Shown here: piece after piece, positions 1 through 13,536 of the stretch
How positions within the stretch are numbered: the stretch's first letter is position 1
Layout: each line of letters starts with the position of its first letter
Assembly (NCBI GenBank): GCA_019828545.1
Contig: JACVRA010000370.1
Span: 1 to 38,793 of the forward strand
Direction: 5' to 3'
From: Paracamarosporium sp. OC-R06-R3
Lineage: Eukaryota > Ascomycota > Dothideomycetes > Pleosporales > Didymosphaeriaceae
Length of the DNA: 38,793 nt
Program-made: the position numbers and the translations under genes
Notes under the pieces: model-generated
The model's input: only the letters and a program-made list of their open reading frames with translations
Databases searched by the model: none
Told to the model about the DNA's origin: nothing

Positions 1-3000
1 AGCTTTTCTATATCCTTTTATACTAGGCCTATAGGTTAGTTAATTAATCTTTAGTTTACCTTTTATTACGTACTTCTATATGCCTCTGCCTAGAGTATAC
101 CTAGTACGAACCTTTTAATTACCTATATTAATATAAGTTAACTTATAGGTAACTTTATACTAATGTTATAAATAGACTATAACCTAATTAATTAAAATAC
201 TATACTTATACTCTTTATATATTACTAATAAATACTTAGGTAATTAGTTAAAATACTTAACTATATTATTAATTTTTATTATAATACTAAAGTTAATACT
301 ACTACTATAGTTTTTAAATAGGTTAATAGCTATATTATAGGTTATTAAAATAAATAGTAATTAAATATATATATCTATAGTTACCTATACTATCTATTAT
401 ATATTCCTTTTTATTTTTAAAATTTTTTATATTTTAACGCGTTTCTACTTTTACTTTAAATTTAATATATTCTTAAAACCCTCTTTAGAATTTAATTATT
501 ACTTTATTAAGTTTACCTTAATCTTAACTTATAACTTTAACGTTTATAACTATATAGTTTCTAGGGCTATAAATAGACTTAGATGTATAGCTTAACGTAC
601 TAATTTTACAACCTAAATCTTAAATTAAATGGCCTATAGGAATATAATTTTAATTTAGTTTTTATAAATAATCTAGTAGGCCCCCGTACTAATATATATA
701 TAGGCATTTTTGTCTAGTATAAATATTCTATTATTAAGGTTTATTTTAGTTAGCCCTTACTAGATTTACTACCCTAAGTTAGAAAAAATATAAATTATTT
801 TCTTTTAACTTTTTCCTTTTCTTATAATTACCTTTATTTTATTTATTAACTATTTTTATTTAATATTATATATCTACTATATAACTTATAATCCTCTTTA
901 TTATAGTAACTACTTTTTTTAAATACTTTTTTTATTATATTTTATTTCTATACTTTACTATTATTATTTATAATATTATTTATATTATTAATTTATTTTT
1001 AAATAATTTTATATTCTTTTTTATAATAATTAATATATAAACTTTAATAAACCTATTTTATTTTATATAGTAAATTAAACTTTAATAAACCTCTTTTATT
1101 TTATATAGTAAACTAAAAATCTATTTACTATTACTTAAGTAAAATATATATTTATTAACTAAGCTCTATAGTATATTTGCCTACTTAATGTTAGTATAGT
1201 AGTAAAAGTAAAATTATATTATTTATATAATCTATAACTTATTAACTTTATTTAAGTTAACTACCTTATTCTCTATTTTAGGTATATTAACTTTATTTAT
1301 TTTATGTTAGTAATATAATATTAGATAGCTCTACTCTAGTATATAGTTACTTTAAATAATAAAGGAGTAATTAAATTATATTTAATTTATATAAAGATAG
1401 TATTAAATTATAGTTAAAGTATAATCTTTAGGATATTAAATAGTAACTTTTATAGTTTATAGACCTTAAATATTTTACTATTTACTTAATTAATAATATA
1501 AAAGTATATATTAAAAATCTTATATTTATAAAAAAATGCCTAATCTAATAAGAATAGGCTTAGTATTTATATAATATATAAAAAGGTTAATTACTTTATA
1601 GGTAGCCCTATATTAAATACTAAGAGTATTAATAACTAATAGTATTATAATTAGATGGCCCTTTTAAGATATACTATTACTTATATCTAGTCTACTAAGA
1701 GAATGTTTACGTAAAAAAGTTTTAAGGTATAATTAAAAACGTTAATACTATCTTTAAAGAGAATAGGTTTATTTAATATTAAAGTACTAACTACTACTTA
1801 CTATAGACTTAACTTAAGGTAGTGTTTAGTATAAAAAATATAGTTAAAATTATTTACTTTAAATTAAATAATATATATTATAGACCTTTAGAGTAGTATA
1901 GGTAGTAAATAGGCTTAAGTAAGTAAATATTAAAAGTTAAATTAATCTATTTTAGTATAATCTAGTATTTAATTACCTTAACTATAGTAGATATATATAG
2001 TATAAATAATATCTAACTACTAGCTTAAAATCCTAGCTATATAAAAGAAGTAAAGGAGATACTAAAGAAAAAAGGCTTCTTAATTATTAGATATTTTAGG
2101 GCTAAAGGCTTTATAAAGGTTAATAATAATGCTATAGTATTTTTAATATTTATAAAAGTATTTTTAAAATAGATTATTATTAATCTTATATATCCTATTT
2201 TTATTATTACTATTAACTATACTACTTTTAATAATATTAGATAAGATGACTACCTTCTAATCTACCTATAGTCTTTTTAATCTATAGTAAATAAAAAATT
2301 ATAGGTAGACCTAAAATCCCCTTATATAAAGAAGATATAGAATAAATATAAAAAATATAATTTTTTAGTCTTATCTAAAGACGTAGTACTACTATAAAGT
2401 ATATAGAATCTATATATATATATATAAAAAGTAATTTAAGGAAGAAGTAAAGATATTAAATATAAAATAAAGCTATACTAAAGACCTACTACTAAAAGAA
2501 AAGAGTAAACTAATTATTAATAAAAATATTAATAAAAACTATATATAGGAAAACCTTAATCTCTTTTATTTCTATCTACCCTTAATTAAATCCCTTTTTA
2601 TAGCCCTCCTCCCCTTAAACCTAATAAGTAATCTTAATTTTTAATAATACCTAGAAAACTACCTTATATATTTACTCTTTAAGATACCTAGGTTAATTAG
2701 TTATACCTTAAGGTAAATAACTATAGTACTAAATATAGTACCTATATATTAAATATACTATATTTATCTTTTATTTATAGCTAGTATACTCTATTATTGT
2801 TAGTTACCTTCTATTCTCTCTTAGAAAAAGCAAAAATAATAATAAAATAAAATAAAATAAATAGGTAGATTAAAGTTTTAATATATTAAAAAAGTATTAT
2901 ATAATTTATAAGTAAAGAGAATTAACGTATAGTAGAGATATAAATTTAAATTAAATAATAATAAGTAGCCTACTTATATAAATATACTTAATAGAATACT

Positions 3001-6000
3001 AATAAAAAGAGATAAGTAAACTTATTCTTCTTTTATTATAGCTATAGCTTAATACCTAGTAAAGGTATATAATGTTTATTACTATTTATACCTTTAATAG
3101 TAGTAGAATTATAAAATAGAAAGCTTTAAGTATTTAATTTAAAATAGTTTATACTAAAGTATAATAAAACTAATAAATAGGTAAGTATAGTAGTCTAATA
3201 TAAACGATAACTATAATATAAATAATTAATAAAAGCCTATAAGGTAGAGTAAATAGGCTATTATAATATATCTTATAATAGTTATTTTTATAATTATATA
3301 ATAGAATACTTTTCTATAATATATTTAGGTATTATAATTAAATAGTATAGTAAGTTATTTAAGTAATAAATACCTTTATACTTACTATTAATAACTATAC
3401 TATAGTATTACGCTACCTAGTGGCTTAATTTTCTTATAAAAGGTAGTAAGGGTAGTAAATTTTATATACTATCTTTTACTATAAATACCCTTTTAAATAA
3501 AGAAGATACTTTAAGTATACTTTATCTTTATAGCTTATAATATATTTTATAGTATATATTAATATTAGTTATTTAATATACTTTCTACTATAATTATAAC
3601 GTTAATATATTTTATTATACAACTAATTCCTCTACTACTAGATTACTTAATAGTATAAATATAACTTAAATAAATAAATGGCATAAGTATTATTATAGTA
3701 TAGATATAATACGTACTAATAATAAAAAAAGAAAATATAAATTAATACTTTTTTACCTACCTTCTACTACTTCTACTTATAATATTTTATAGTAGGTAAG
3801 ATTTTGGGGTCTACTTTTTATAGCTAGGTTAATAAAGTATTTAAGTACTTTTAATAATTAAGTATTTATTTAAGCTATATACTATCTACTTTATTAAACT
3901 TATTATATTAGTTATTGGCAATGTAAGTCCTTTTAATATTAAAATTAATTATTTTAGTAAACTAATTTCTATTCCTTATTAATAACTTTATAGTTAATAG
4001 CCTTACGTAAGATTATATATTAAATTACTATTAAACCTTACCTATATACCTTTATAAAGTATAATAGTATTAAGTTTAATATTAAAGCTTTAATAATACT
4101 CTATACTACCTTTTAATAGTATAGATTTTAAATTACTTATTTAATTTACTCTTATATTTTAGGGTTATATATTTTCTTTTCTTTTAGTTATATTAGTAGT
4201 TATATTCTACCTTATATTAATTCTATATACTCTTTTAAAGCTTTATATTTATAAAGGTTAATAAGTAATACTAAAAGACCCCCTTATACCTATTTAGTAA
4301 TATATAGAGAGATATAAAAAATAAATACTCTTCTTATTTTAAGTAGTTATAAGACTTATATTTACCTCTACTATTATTATAATTTAAATGGCGGCGGCTG
4401 TCTAATTTATTTTACTATAGCCAGCCTCTTTTAGTAATAGTATAATATTAACTATTATAAAAGATAGTAGTAAATCTTCTTTTTTTAATTAAATATTAGG
4501 TCTATTTATATTTATAATTACTATAGGAAAGGTATAGTAAATGCTTTAATAGTTTACTATAATATATATATTTCTCTTTTTATTAGTTATATTAGCTATA
4601 TATAGTTAGTTATTTATTAAGGACGTATATAATTTCTACTTAAGTAGAGTACCTCTACCTTTACTACTTAAGCTAAAAGGTAGTACTATACCTTTAATAG
4701 TAACTATAAAGCCATTAGGCCCTACTTTAAAATTATAAGGTAGTAAATAAGATATTATTTTAATAGCTATTTCTCTCTATAGTTTACTTAGCTAGTAATA
4801 ATGTTTTTTAAATTACTTAGTAATATACTTTATTTATAATCTTTAATACTTTTCTCTTTTCTTTTTTATTAAGATATATAGATTTTAATTCTTAACTTTA
4901 TTATTATTTAGTCTAATAGTAGACTTTGCTACTTCTTAGTAATACTTAAGCTTATTAATACCTATTAACTTAACCTACTAAAGTAGCTTTTATTCTTTGC
5001 CTCTAAGAGTAGTCTTTATTTTTGCCCCTAAAGGTAATCTAACCCTACCTTAGTAGTATAGTTTAAAAATATAGTATTTTTTTACTTTAACTTATAATTT
5101 TAAATACTTTTACTTTTTTTTTAATTAATATATATTTTAAGCTTTACTATAAAATTGTTTTATATTTATATTTTTTTTATTTTTATAACTATTTAATTTT
5201 TTTATTATTATTAATATACTTTAATATTAATTATTATATTAATACCTTTTCTTTATTAAATTAATATATAAATAAAATATATTACTATTAATACTTTACC
5301 TACTATAATACTATATATAATAAAATATTATAATTAAGCCTTTTTATTAGTTTTATTATAACTTTATATAACTTTTATATACTTTTAGTAGTAAAAATAC
5401 TTTTATCTTTTTTTTTACTTATAAAAATATTTTAATACCTAGTATTACTTTTTACTTTTTATTAATAAATTTATAATAGTTATTATTTTAATACTATACT
5501 TATTTTCTTTTACTTTATAAAATAGATTATTTATATTTTATTTTATTTTTTATTTATAATTTTTTTTTTTTTACTATTAACTTTTTATTTTATTATATAT
5601 AAATTTATTTATAGTACTTTTTTTTATTTTTATTATTTTTATATTATTATCTTTTTAATTATAAACTTTAATTTTATTTTATAATTTATTTCTATACTTT
5701 CTTTATTTTATAGTCTTAATTTTTTTAATTTATTACTTTAGCTTTTTACTACTATTATATAGTTAAACTATTTAATTAAGTATTTAAAAACTTTTATAGT
5801 AAGTAAAAATTAATTTTATTAAATCTCTATTATATAAGTTTTTTATTATTAATTTTATATTTTTTATTTTTATTATTAATTTATTAATTCTTTATTTATA
5901 AAAATATTTTTTAAAGTTTTTTTTAAAATAACTATAACCTTTCCCCTTACCCTTTATTTAATTATAAAATAAGTTATATTATAGACTTATTTAGTTATTA

Positions 6001-8963
6001 ATTACTTTTTATTTTTTTTATTATATAATACTACTTACTTAATACTTTTTTTTTATTATTCTTTACTATTTTTTATACTTTATAATTTATTTAAACTTTA
6101 AACGTTATAAATATTATTAAAATATAAAATAGTCTTTATTAATTTTTATTATTATATAATTTTACTTATAGCCTTATTTTTCTTTTAGTTTTTTATATAT
6201 TTTTTCCCTTTTTTTTTACTTTTATATATATTTAATTATTATTTTCTTTTATTAACTTTCTTTTATCTTTTTAACTTTACTTTTTACTTTTTAATATACT
6301 CTTATTATAGTTCTCTTATTTTCTTTTTATAAAATTTTAAACTTTTCTTTTTTTTTTTATTACTACCTTTACTTTTTTCTTACTAATGTTCTTTTTATAG
6401 TATAGCTAAAACGTACTTAATTACTATTAGTAAATAGTATAAATATATTACTACTTACATTAAATATTTATTTAACTTTAGTATACCCCTCTTTATTATA
6501 CTAAAAGTAGTTAAGAATGTACTATAAGGGTTTTATATACTCTATTTACTTAAGGCTATCTTTTTTTTATATTTTAATAACTATAGTGCTTCCCTCTTAC
6601 GTAAACGCTACTATTAGCCTATTTAATTTATTTAAATATAAGCCTTTAATCCTCTTTTATATTACTAGCCTAGGAGGTATTTTTTACTTTTATATTAGTA
6701 GGAATTCCTTTATACTAGTGCTTATTTAACTAGTAATCTAATACTCTATTATTTTATTCTAATTAATAATTAATAGCCCTTACTTTCTGCCTATTTTAAT
6801 TAACGCTATTATTGTCTAGGCCTTATTATAGGCCCTGGCTTATTAAGACTATTAATGCGCCTAGTAGATAAAATTAAAAACTATTTTAAGTAATTTCTAA
6901 AATAGTAAGTTAACTATACTAGAATTTATAAATATAGCTAAAAATTATATTATTTATTTTTATAGGCTTTTTATATAGCTTTTCTTTATAGACGCAATTA
7001 ACGCCTTATTAGATAGGTATAATAGAATTTAATATATTAAGTAAATTAAATAGAGAAATTTATTTAGCTATCTACTTATCTATTAATAGTCTAACTAACT
7101 CTCTATAAACTTAAAGTTTTTTTATAAAATAAGCTAATAAAGTTTACTTTCCTACTCTATACACTCTTACTTATCGTCCTAGAGGAATAAAAAGTTTAGT
7201 AGCTTCTCTATAGTAGAAAACTATATCTTATTCTTTATAATTATATATAGTAGCTTAACTATACCGTTTTTAAAAAATATATATTTTATATTCTTATAGT
7301 AGAACGTTAGGTTACTATTCTACTTTAGTATAGCTAATAAAAGCTCTAAATAGTACTTATAAGTTATTAATATTAATAACTATATATTAGTATTAAACTA
7401 CTTTAGATAAAGGATATATAGATACTTTAACTATTTTTAAAGTAGCTAAGGATACTTTAGAACGTTATACTACTAAAACTAGCCTATAGCCTAGTTAAAT
7501 TAAATAAATATATTTTATAAATCCTTAACTACTCTCTACTTATACTTATACTTAGTATATATTAGTAGGTTTCTTATAAGTATATTATCTCTATACGGCT
7601 ACGTTAGCTATTTAGTTTTTTAACTAAATTTAAGTAAAAATTAGTTTATACTATACTACTTTAGTATATTTTATATACTAAGACTCTTTTTTATAATAAG
7701 ATTTTATCTTTATTACTATTTTTAGTAATCCTTATATAGTAGTAACTCTTTATATAGTAAACTACTATTATAGTAGAATTAAAGTACTTATAGTATAATT
7801 ACTATTACTATAATTTTTAAAAGTAAGTAGATTTAAGTAGTATATATAAGTATATACTTAAATAAAAAATAGTACTTATTAATTTAAGTATAGAAAAAGC
7901 TAAATAGCTTTTATAATAATATTATATAATATAAAAGTAGTAAATAGACGTTATTAATACTATTATTATAAAAGTTCTACTCTTTCTATTACTTATAGAT
8001 CTTATCTATTATAGTAAAGGAAACTTAATACTCTTCTTAAATTCTATATAATTACTATTAGTTATTTTTAAGATTAAAGAACGTATGGTCTTTACTATAA
8101 AAATAAGAGCCCTTATAGATGTTTTTAAAAAAGGTAATACCTCTACTCTACTACTATAGTAAGTAGATATAGTTAAAATTTAATATTAAGTTCTCTACTA
8201 CTATATTATTAAATACGTACACCTTAGCGTTGTTAAATAGTATTTTAATATTTACGTAGAACTATAAGTATACTAGACTATTTATATTCTTCTATTTAAG
8301 TAGTACTATAGTTAGCGTTTAACCTATTATATTTTTTATAGTAGTCTAGGGGTAGGTAGTTACCTATAAACTCCCTTTAGCTTACTTACCGTCTTTTAGT
8401 AGCTTAATATATATATAGATATAAGATTTAAGATAGTAGTACTTCTAAAGAAACGTTTCTACTTTAAATCTATCTAAGATAGGATTATATAAATAGGTAT
8501 AATCCTTTAATATAATTATTTTAGTAATATTAATATAGGTATAATCTTTACTATAGAATTATAGATTAATAGCCTCTACTTAGGCCTATTCCTAGTGCCT
8601 ATATATATTAGTTAAGTTGCCTATTATATATATAAGCTTTGTATTTTTTACGTAGATAAATAGAGTAGTGCCCTTAAACTAATCTAGGCCTAAATTCTTA
8701 ATAATCCTTTTAAGGATAGTAGTTTATAGTATATTAAAGTACTAGTATTATAGCTAGTATATTAATAGCTATTTTTAAGTACTCTCTACTTACTTTAAAG
8801 TTTTCTTAGACACTATAGTAACACCTCTACTAACGTTATCTTTAGAGGTAGATAGATATAACGCTATAATAAAGTCGTTTACTATCTTACTAATAGCTAA
8901 AAGAAGTATAATATCTAACTAAAACTATTAATCCTACTTACTTAAATAAATACTATGCTTATA
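1..8963. repeat. RIP-saturated AT-rich block (decayed transposons)
   Basis: Nearly 9 kb of A+T-rich sequence dominated by TA dinucleotides, with almost no CG and little CA. TAA and TAG occur in every frame, so no reading frame of normal length survives. The longest ones, such as 70 codons at 6517-6729, are low-complexity Phe/Ile/Leu/Tyr strings and resemble no protein. This is what RIP does to repeated DNA in ascomycetes (CpA to TpA). The right part, from about 8.1 kb, continues a minus-strand frame that is less mutated to the right of 8964, so at least the right end belongs to that transposon. The rest cannot be assigned to a family by eye. I see no gene here. Confidence 0.9.
1041..1116. repeat. 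38-bp tandem duplication in AT-rich DNA
   Basis: Two adjacent copies of a 38-bp unit (1041-1078 and 1079-1116) beginning ACTTTAATAAACCT. They differ at a few positions, mostly C/A changes. It is probably a local duplication within the decayed transposon. Confidence 0.75.
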
Positions 8964-10760
8964 CTAGCTTTTAAGGTAGAGTTTTAAAAAGAAGATAAAT
9001 AGAAGTAGTAATTTCATACTACCTATAATAAAACTAAAGTAATAGTAAGGGATTTTATATAATAGTAGGTTCCTTATTACTAGGTTACTATAGCTATTAT
9101 ACGTAGACACCTTAAGGCTAAAATATATATCTATGTTAAGGTTTAGGATGGGGTGCATCCGTGGATACCAGTTAATGCCGTTGTAGGCAAAGGCTAGGCT
9201 GCTAAGAAAGCAATAGATGCTATCTATATTAAACCTTACCTTAGTAGCACGTCCCTTCCTACTACTACTATAGTGCTGCTGTAGGTATAAATTGTGGGGC
9301 AGCTTCTCGTCCTAGGTGCTAACGTCTTTAGGGAAAGCTATGAGACTCGTACCCTTAAACGCAGCCTTTAGATCTAAGCCTTTAGGTAGAGCTAAGGGCT
9401 TTATTAGCTTTAGATTGCTAAGGACATCTAGGAGAGGTATTCCCCTGTTGTACACTCCGCGAAGCAGGTGCGTAACGTCCTTGAATAAAGAGTATATAGA
9501 GTGTACGTTGGCGCGCTTGTAATGCTCCTAGTAACGTCTATCTGCCTCGGCATGCTCCTTATAAGAATAGCCCTAGAAGTGCTGAAGCTGCTTGGCAAGT
9601 TTATAGGCGGTTCACTCGGTGGGTGGCCTAGGTGCACTACCTACTCTAGCTGTAGACTGCGCCGGGGATGCTGCTTGGGTGGCAGCCAGGCTTGGTACGC
9701 TACTAGGGCAGGAGAAAGGTGAGAGTGACGTCGCGCCTGGTGTGCCACGCGCGGCTGCCTAAGGCGTGCTGTTGCGGTTAGACGGCTGTGGCAGGTGAGG
9801 TGTACTATAGTTAGATAGAGGGGGTAGTGGTGGAGGCGTGCTATAGCTAAGAGACTACTACGCTAGCTGCAGCGTATTACTATTCTTAGACAGTTGTCTA
9901 GATAGAGGTTTGACCTAAGACAGTAGTATATTGCTCTAGGCTAAGAAGGTTTTGCGTTAGCTAGTTAACTAAGCTAAAGAGACGCTGCGCTGGCTAGGTA
10001 TTTACAGGCTGTTTAAAGCTTTTAAAGAAGCGTAAGTAGTTTTAGATGGGGTAGGTACTAATGTATTACTAACACTGTAAGCATCTACAATAGGGGGCTC
10101 CTCTACAGCAGTCAACTCCTTAATAATAGGCGCTGTAGGCCATTGCTGTAGGTTGCTGTTCTTAATAGCGTAAATCTGGCCTACTATGTTACCAACACTA
10201 TCGCTGTCTAGTTCTGCTAGCCTCTCTATATTCCCTAAGTACTCTACGATGTTATCTGCACTTATGTGTACTAGTATAGTTCCAGCCTATATCTTAAGTA
10301 AGATACTAGTAGTCCTTGCCTCTTTATCCTTTATCTATTATAGTATACGCTGTTCGTACTTAATACGCTTGTTTACCTATTCTTTATTACTTGTTTAGAG
10401 TTAACTAATAACCGCTGCGGCCTCTACGTCGTCTACTACTAGCAATGTGAGAGGAGATAGTAGTCTGTATACATCCTCGTCTTCTAGCAACTCATCTGGC
10501 TAGATAAGAGTATCTTAGGGGAGAGGTACATTAACACTAATTCAAAGCCCAATGTTTGGGTACGTAGAGGTTAGGGCGCCTAGGATCAAAGGCGCATAGG
10601 TAATAAATTTAGGGGGGGCCTAAGCCTAGCGTTGGCGTTAGTATCGCTGTTGACGAAGCTGTCTTACAGCTTCTGCTGCCTCATCTTTATTCTAGTACTT
10701 TCTAGGTCGACCTTGCGGTATAATAGACTAGACAAGAAGACTCTTAAGAGGTTCTATGTC
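8964..10760 (-). pseudogene. RIP-degraded transposon-like reading frame
   Basis: Read on the minus strand from about 10720, a continuous sense is visible although TAG/TAA/TGA codons interrupt it repeatedly. It starts with an AT-hook-like GRPRK and a Gln/Arg-rich stretch (AAEAVRQLRQQRYQRQR). A Pro/Ser/Thr-rich low-complexity segment follows at about 9650-10050. A globular part then includes ALPKGLDLKAAF (about 9340-9380) and AFAYNGINWYPRMHPILNL (about 9130-9190). The frame continues into the AT-saturated block with an open stretch at 8964-9158. Most stops can be explained as CAA/CAG/CGA hit by C-to-T. I do not recognise the family. An AT hook plus a long disordered linker fits a transposon accessory or gag-like protein, but that is a guess. 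It replaces the front of the esterase gene that begins near 11056. Confidence 0.6.
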
Positions 10761-10782
10761 TAATTATAGGATTCCTATATTG

Positions 10783-10844
10783 TTGCTAATTTATTTATTT
10801 TAGGATTAGCGTATTGCTGATTTATTTATTTCTAGTTTAGCGCT
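10783..10844. repeat. 31-bp imperfect tandem repeat
   Basis: Two adjacent 31-bp copies (10783-10813 and 10814-10844), each beginning TTGCT(A/G)ATTTATTTATTT and ending near TTAGCG. They lie between the transposon-like relic and the truncated esterase, close to the expected insertion or rearrangement boundary. Confidence 0.7.
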
Positions 10845-11055
10845 ATACTCTACGCGCCTTACCAGATTAGTATCTTACTCATGGCTACACTACCTTTCGG
10901 CGTGAATAACTCTACAACCACAACTTCAATTAAAAATCGGAAGAGTGCATTTAACCTATACGCTCTTACTCTACATTTTAGCACGTTAAAACTAAAATTT
11001 TATATCTTGAAATTTCCTAACCTTACCCATATATCCTACCTTCATGGTACACCTC

Positions 11056-11405
11056 CGAACCCCTACGATCCTTGTGCTTTGGGTCGAATTATCAAGACAC
11101 CACAGCAGTGGGGCGACATCGTTCGTGGGTACAATCCGGCCTTCGGAGGGCCCTGGCCGAGAATGCAGATCTGGCATGGTACAAGTGATGATGTTGTCGT
11201 ATACCAAAGCTTTGTTGAGGAGTTAAAACAGTGGAGTAACGTGCACGCAGTAAGCTTCGCGAAAAATACGACGAACACCCCAGAGACTGGTTACACTCAG
11301 ATGACATATGGAGACGGCAAAACACTAGTAGGATATAGTGCAAGGGGTGTAGGTCATGTTGTTCCTGTTCATCCCAAGCAAGCTTTAAGCTTCTTTAAAC
11401 TATAA
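11056..11405 (+). pseudogene. CE1 acetylxylan/feruloyl esterase, 5'-truncated
   Basis: This is the C-terminal third of a secreted carbohydrate esterase of family CE1 (PHB-depolymerase-like), which removes acetyl or feruloyl groups from plant xylan. The recognisable homology runs from CALGRIIKTPQQWGDIVRG through RMQIWHGTSDDVV, EELKQWSNV and GVGHVVPVH to a natural stop at 11403-11405. The Asp of HGTSDD and the His of GVGH are the expected acid and base of the triad. The signal peptide and the GxSxG nucleophile half, roughly 200 residues in this family, are absent upstream. The frame is open back to 10881, but that part (Ser/Thr/Leu-rich) is unlike the family and probably belongs to the inserted repeat. 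No product with activity is expected. Confidence 0.8.
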
Positions 11406-11608
11406 GATGGAATATAGTATATTATATAGCAAGTGTTGATATAGCTGTGCTGCAATATAATTGTACATTCGGTAATTATACTAATAGTAGTACAAAGATA
11501 AACCTTAATAGAATATGCTAAGATATCTTATCTATTAAGATAACGTAAACTATAATATAGAAATATATCTTGAAGCTATATAATAGCTACTCCACTATTG
11601 ACCTCGAA

Positions 11609-12511
11609 TTACTCAAACCATCGGACTAAACGTGTGTTGATGACACCAGCACTTCTCACGGCGCCCATAAACTGGTTGTAGTCTATTTGCCATGGGAAAG
11701 ATGCAATATGAATGTCTTCGCCTTGTGCCCAAAGAGACCAAGCATAAGGATGGGAATTCCTACAACTGTTAGCTCGAACATCTTACCTGAGTTGGGAAAT
11801 TACTCACTCATAGCAATTGAGCATACCAATGCGGCCGTAGGGCGTCTGGACAACGACAAGATCTGATGCCCGATCTCCGTCGCTGAAAAAATTTCGTTCA
11901 GATCCCGACGGCCGGACCTTGTGCAGATGAATCAACAAATCTCCTTCCGGCGAGAACAGAGCTTGTGACATGAAATAGTTGTTGCCGACGCGCTCTGCAA
12001 ATCCAATAGATGCGTATACATCTGCTTCTCGAACGGCAGCAACGATACATTTCCAGTTGTCATCGCCCACAACTACATTGTTCGACCAATAATCAGCCAT
12101 AGTCTGCCCAGAGTGATTATGGAAGTCCCCATAGTGACTACGGAACTCTTAGCAAGGGAGTGTCAAATATCTAATGGCTTATCCTGGGAACCAAAGCTTG
12201 AGGAACACGACGAGTGCTGTTCTTTCCTCAGCTGCGCGCTGAATGTAGCTGACACCAAGATCGACAGACCCGGATACGTTACATGCATAGGGAGGCTTGG
12301 GAACGACTGGCGCATTGTTTGGAGTGCGCGGCGAATTCCTAGTAATGTAAGCCAGTGACTAGGATGGATCTCTTAGCAGAACTTGCGCTGGTGCGGCCCT
12401 GACAGAAGATATCTTGAAACGCTCTGGGTCGAAGCGCAGGTTTGCATTAAACTGTGTTGTTGGCAATGCAACTCTCACGACCGCTAAGACAAAGAAGACG
12501 AAAAGCATCAT
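11609..12511 (-). pseudogene. Nitrilase/cyanide hydratase-family pseudogene, secreted type
   Basis: Carbon-nitrogen hydrolase of the nitrilase superfamily, broken. From ATG 12511 there is a hydrophobic leader (MMLFVFFVLAVVRVA), then RAAPAQVLLRDPS and a stop. Homology resumes with LGVSYIQRAAEERTALVVF and LKLWFPG, where the family has PELWFPG, so the catalytic Glu codon is now AAG Lys (12197-12199). TAA follows at once. An open stretch at 11804-12100 carries the Lys region (HKVRPSGSERNFFSDGD) and the Cys region (GMLNCYE), followed by TGA. After a possible 27-bp intron-like gap the frame resumes with PYAWSLWAQGEDIHIASFPW and ends at 11609. The C-terminal third is missing. P-to-L, E-to-K and the stops fit RIP-type transitions. 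Confidence 0.8.
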
Positions 12512-13536
12512 TTTGAGAAACTATAAACTCAACCTGATGGTTTTGCGATGATCCCCTGCACTTTATATCTACACGGTTTAGTCCCCAAAATTACTCGGTA
12601 CGACCTTTTCTATCTGGGTGTTGGTAACTAGATTCTAATCTGTGACCGTGAGCGTGGGGAGCATGACTGCGTTGAACGATAACGCCGTCAGCGGGAATTG
12701 ATATACATTCTACAAAGCTAATGGCGTGAAAAATGCAACATAATCATGGGTCTATCCACTATCGAAGTGAGATTATCTTGTTTCATCCTTACTCGCTGGC
12801 CGCGATTCGTATGTGACGACGAAACGCTTATCTCAACGGCCTTGCACCATGCACTAAGTGGAGTCCTCTGATTTACAATTAGAGCTGTGGTCGCTCGCAG
12901 AGGACGGCGCCGTTGTCATTGCCGAGACTCGGCGCACGGTTATTGGTATGCTTAACTTTTGCCAACTCGGGTAACGAAAGTACTCAGTGTCCTTGATCGT
13001 GCCAACCTGACTTGCCCGGAATGCGCCAAACTAGCATGTGATAAGGTGACCAACCGCGCTTCGTCAAACATGTCCTCGGAGTACATGTGAGTAGTGGAAA
13101 TTGAACGTGGAGCTGGATCGCTTCGGACCCGACCGCCATTGCGGAAATGCCTTATCGCGGTTTTGCCTGTGCGAGCACCCAATGGGCTGCTAATTGCAAA
13201 ATTAGACGTTCAGTATGGCGTCTTTACAACCTCTCTATAAGTCGTCAATAGCTGACAGGTGTCAGCATCACCAGGTTTGGCTGCCGCAGTCAGCCCGACT
13301 TTTGCTCGTGGCATAAATACAGCTTAACGTTAAGCTAAGCTCGGCGATATACTTTCTGTGCACATATGGTTCCCGCGCACCGCACCCAAATCGTCACCAC
13401 GAATCAAGTTGCAATATACTCAACAACGTTTTATATTTGCCATGAGCTATAGGGACACATAGATACAAGAGTACGAGCTGCTGCTTCTGCTGCTGCTTTG
13501 GTGGCCTGGTCCTCTGTTGAGGTCCTACAACTAAAT
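12512..13536. other. Intergenic, no recognised gene
   Basis: About 1 kb of GC-balanced DNA between the nitrilase relic and the hydrolase. Frames on both strands are short and match nothing I recognise, including a 76-codon minus-strand frame at 12952-13182. It contains a TATA-like ATAAATA near 13313 and a perfect 16-bp palindrome at 13321-13336. It may hold an unrecognisable gene relic. Confidence 0.5.
13321..13336. repeat. Perfect 16-bp palindrome
   Basis: AGCTTAACGTTAAGCT reads identically on both strands. It lies just downstream of ATAAATA in a gene-free stretch. It could be a protein-binding site or chance; nothing else supports a function. Confidence 0.5.

Noticed and set aside
6517..6729. 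70-codon frame in the AT-rich block
   Set aside because: Low-complexity Ile/Leu/Phe/Tyr composition expected by chance in TA-rich DNA; no family resemblance.
12952..13182. 76-codon minus-strand frame in the gene-free stretch
   Set aside because: No domain, signal or homology can be seen; it does not begin or end at sensible signals.
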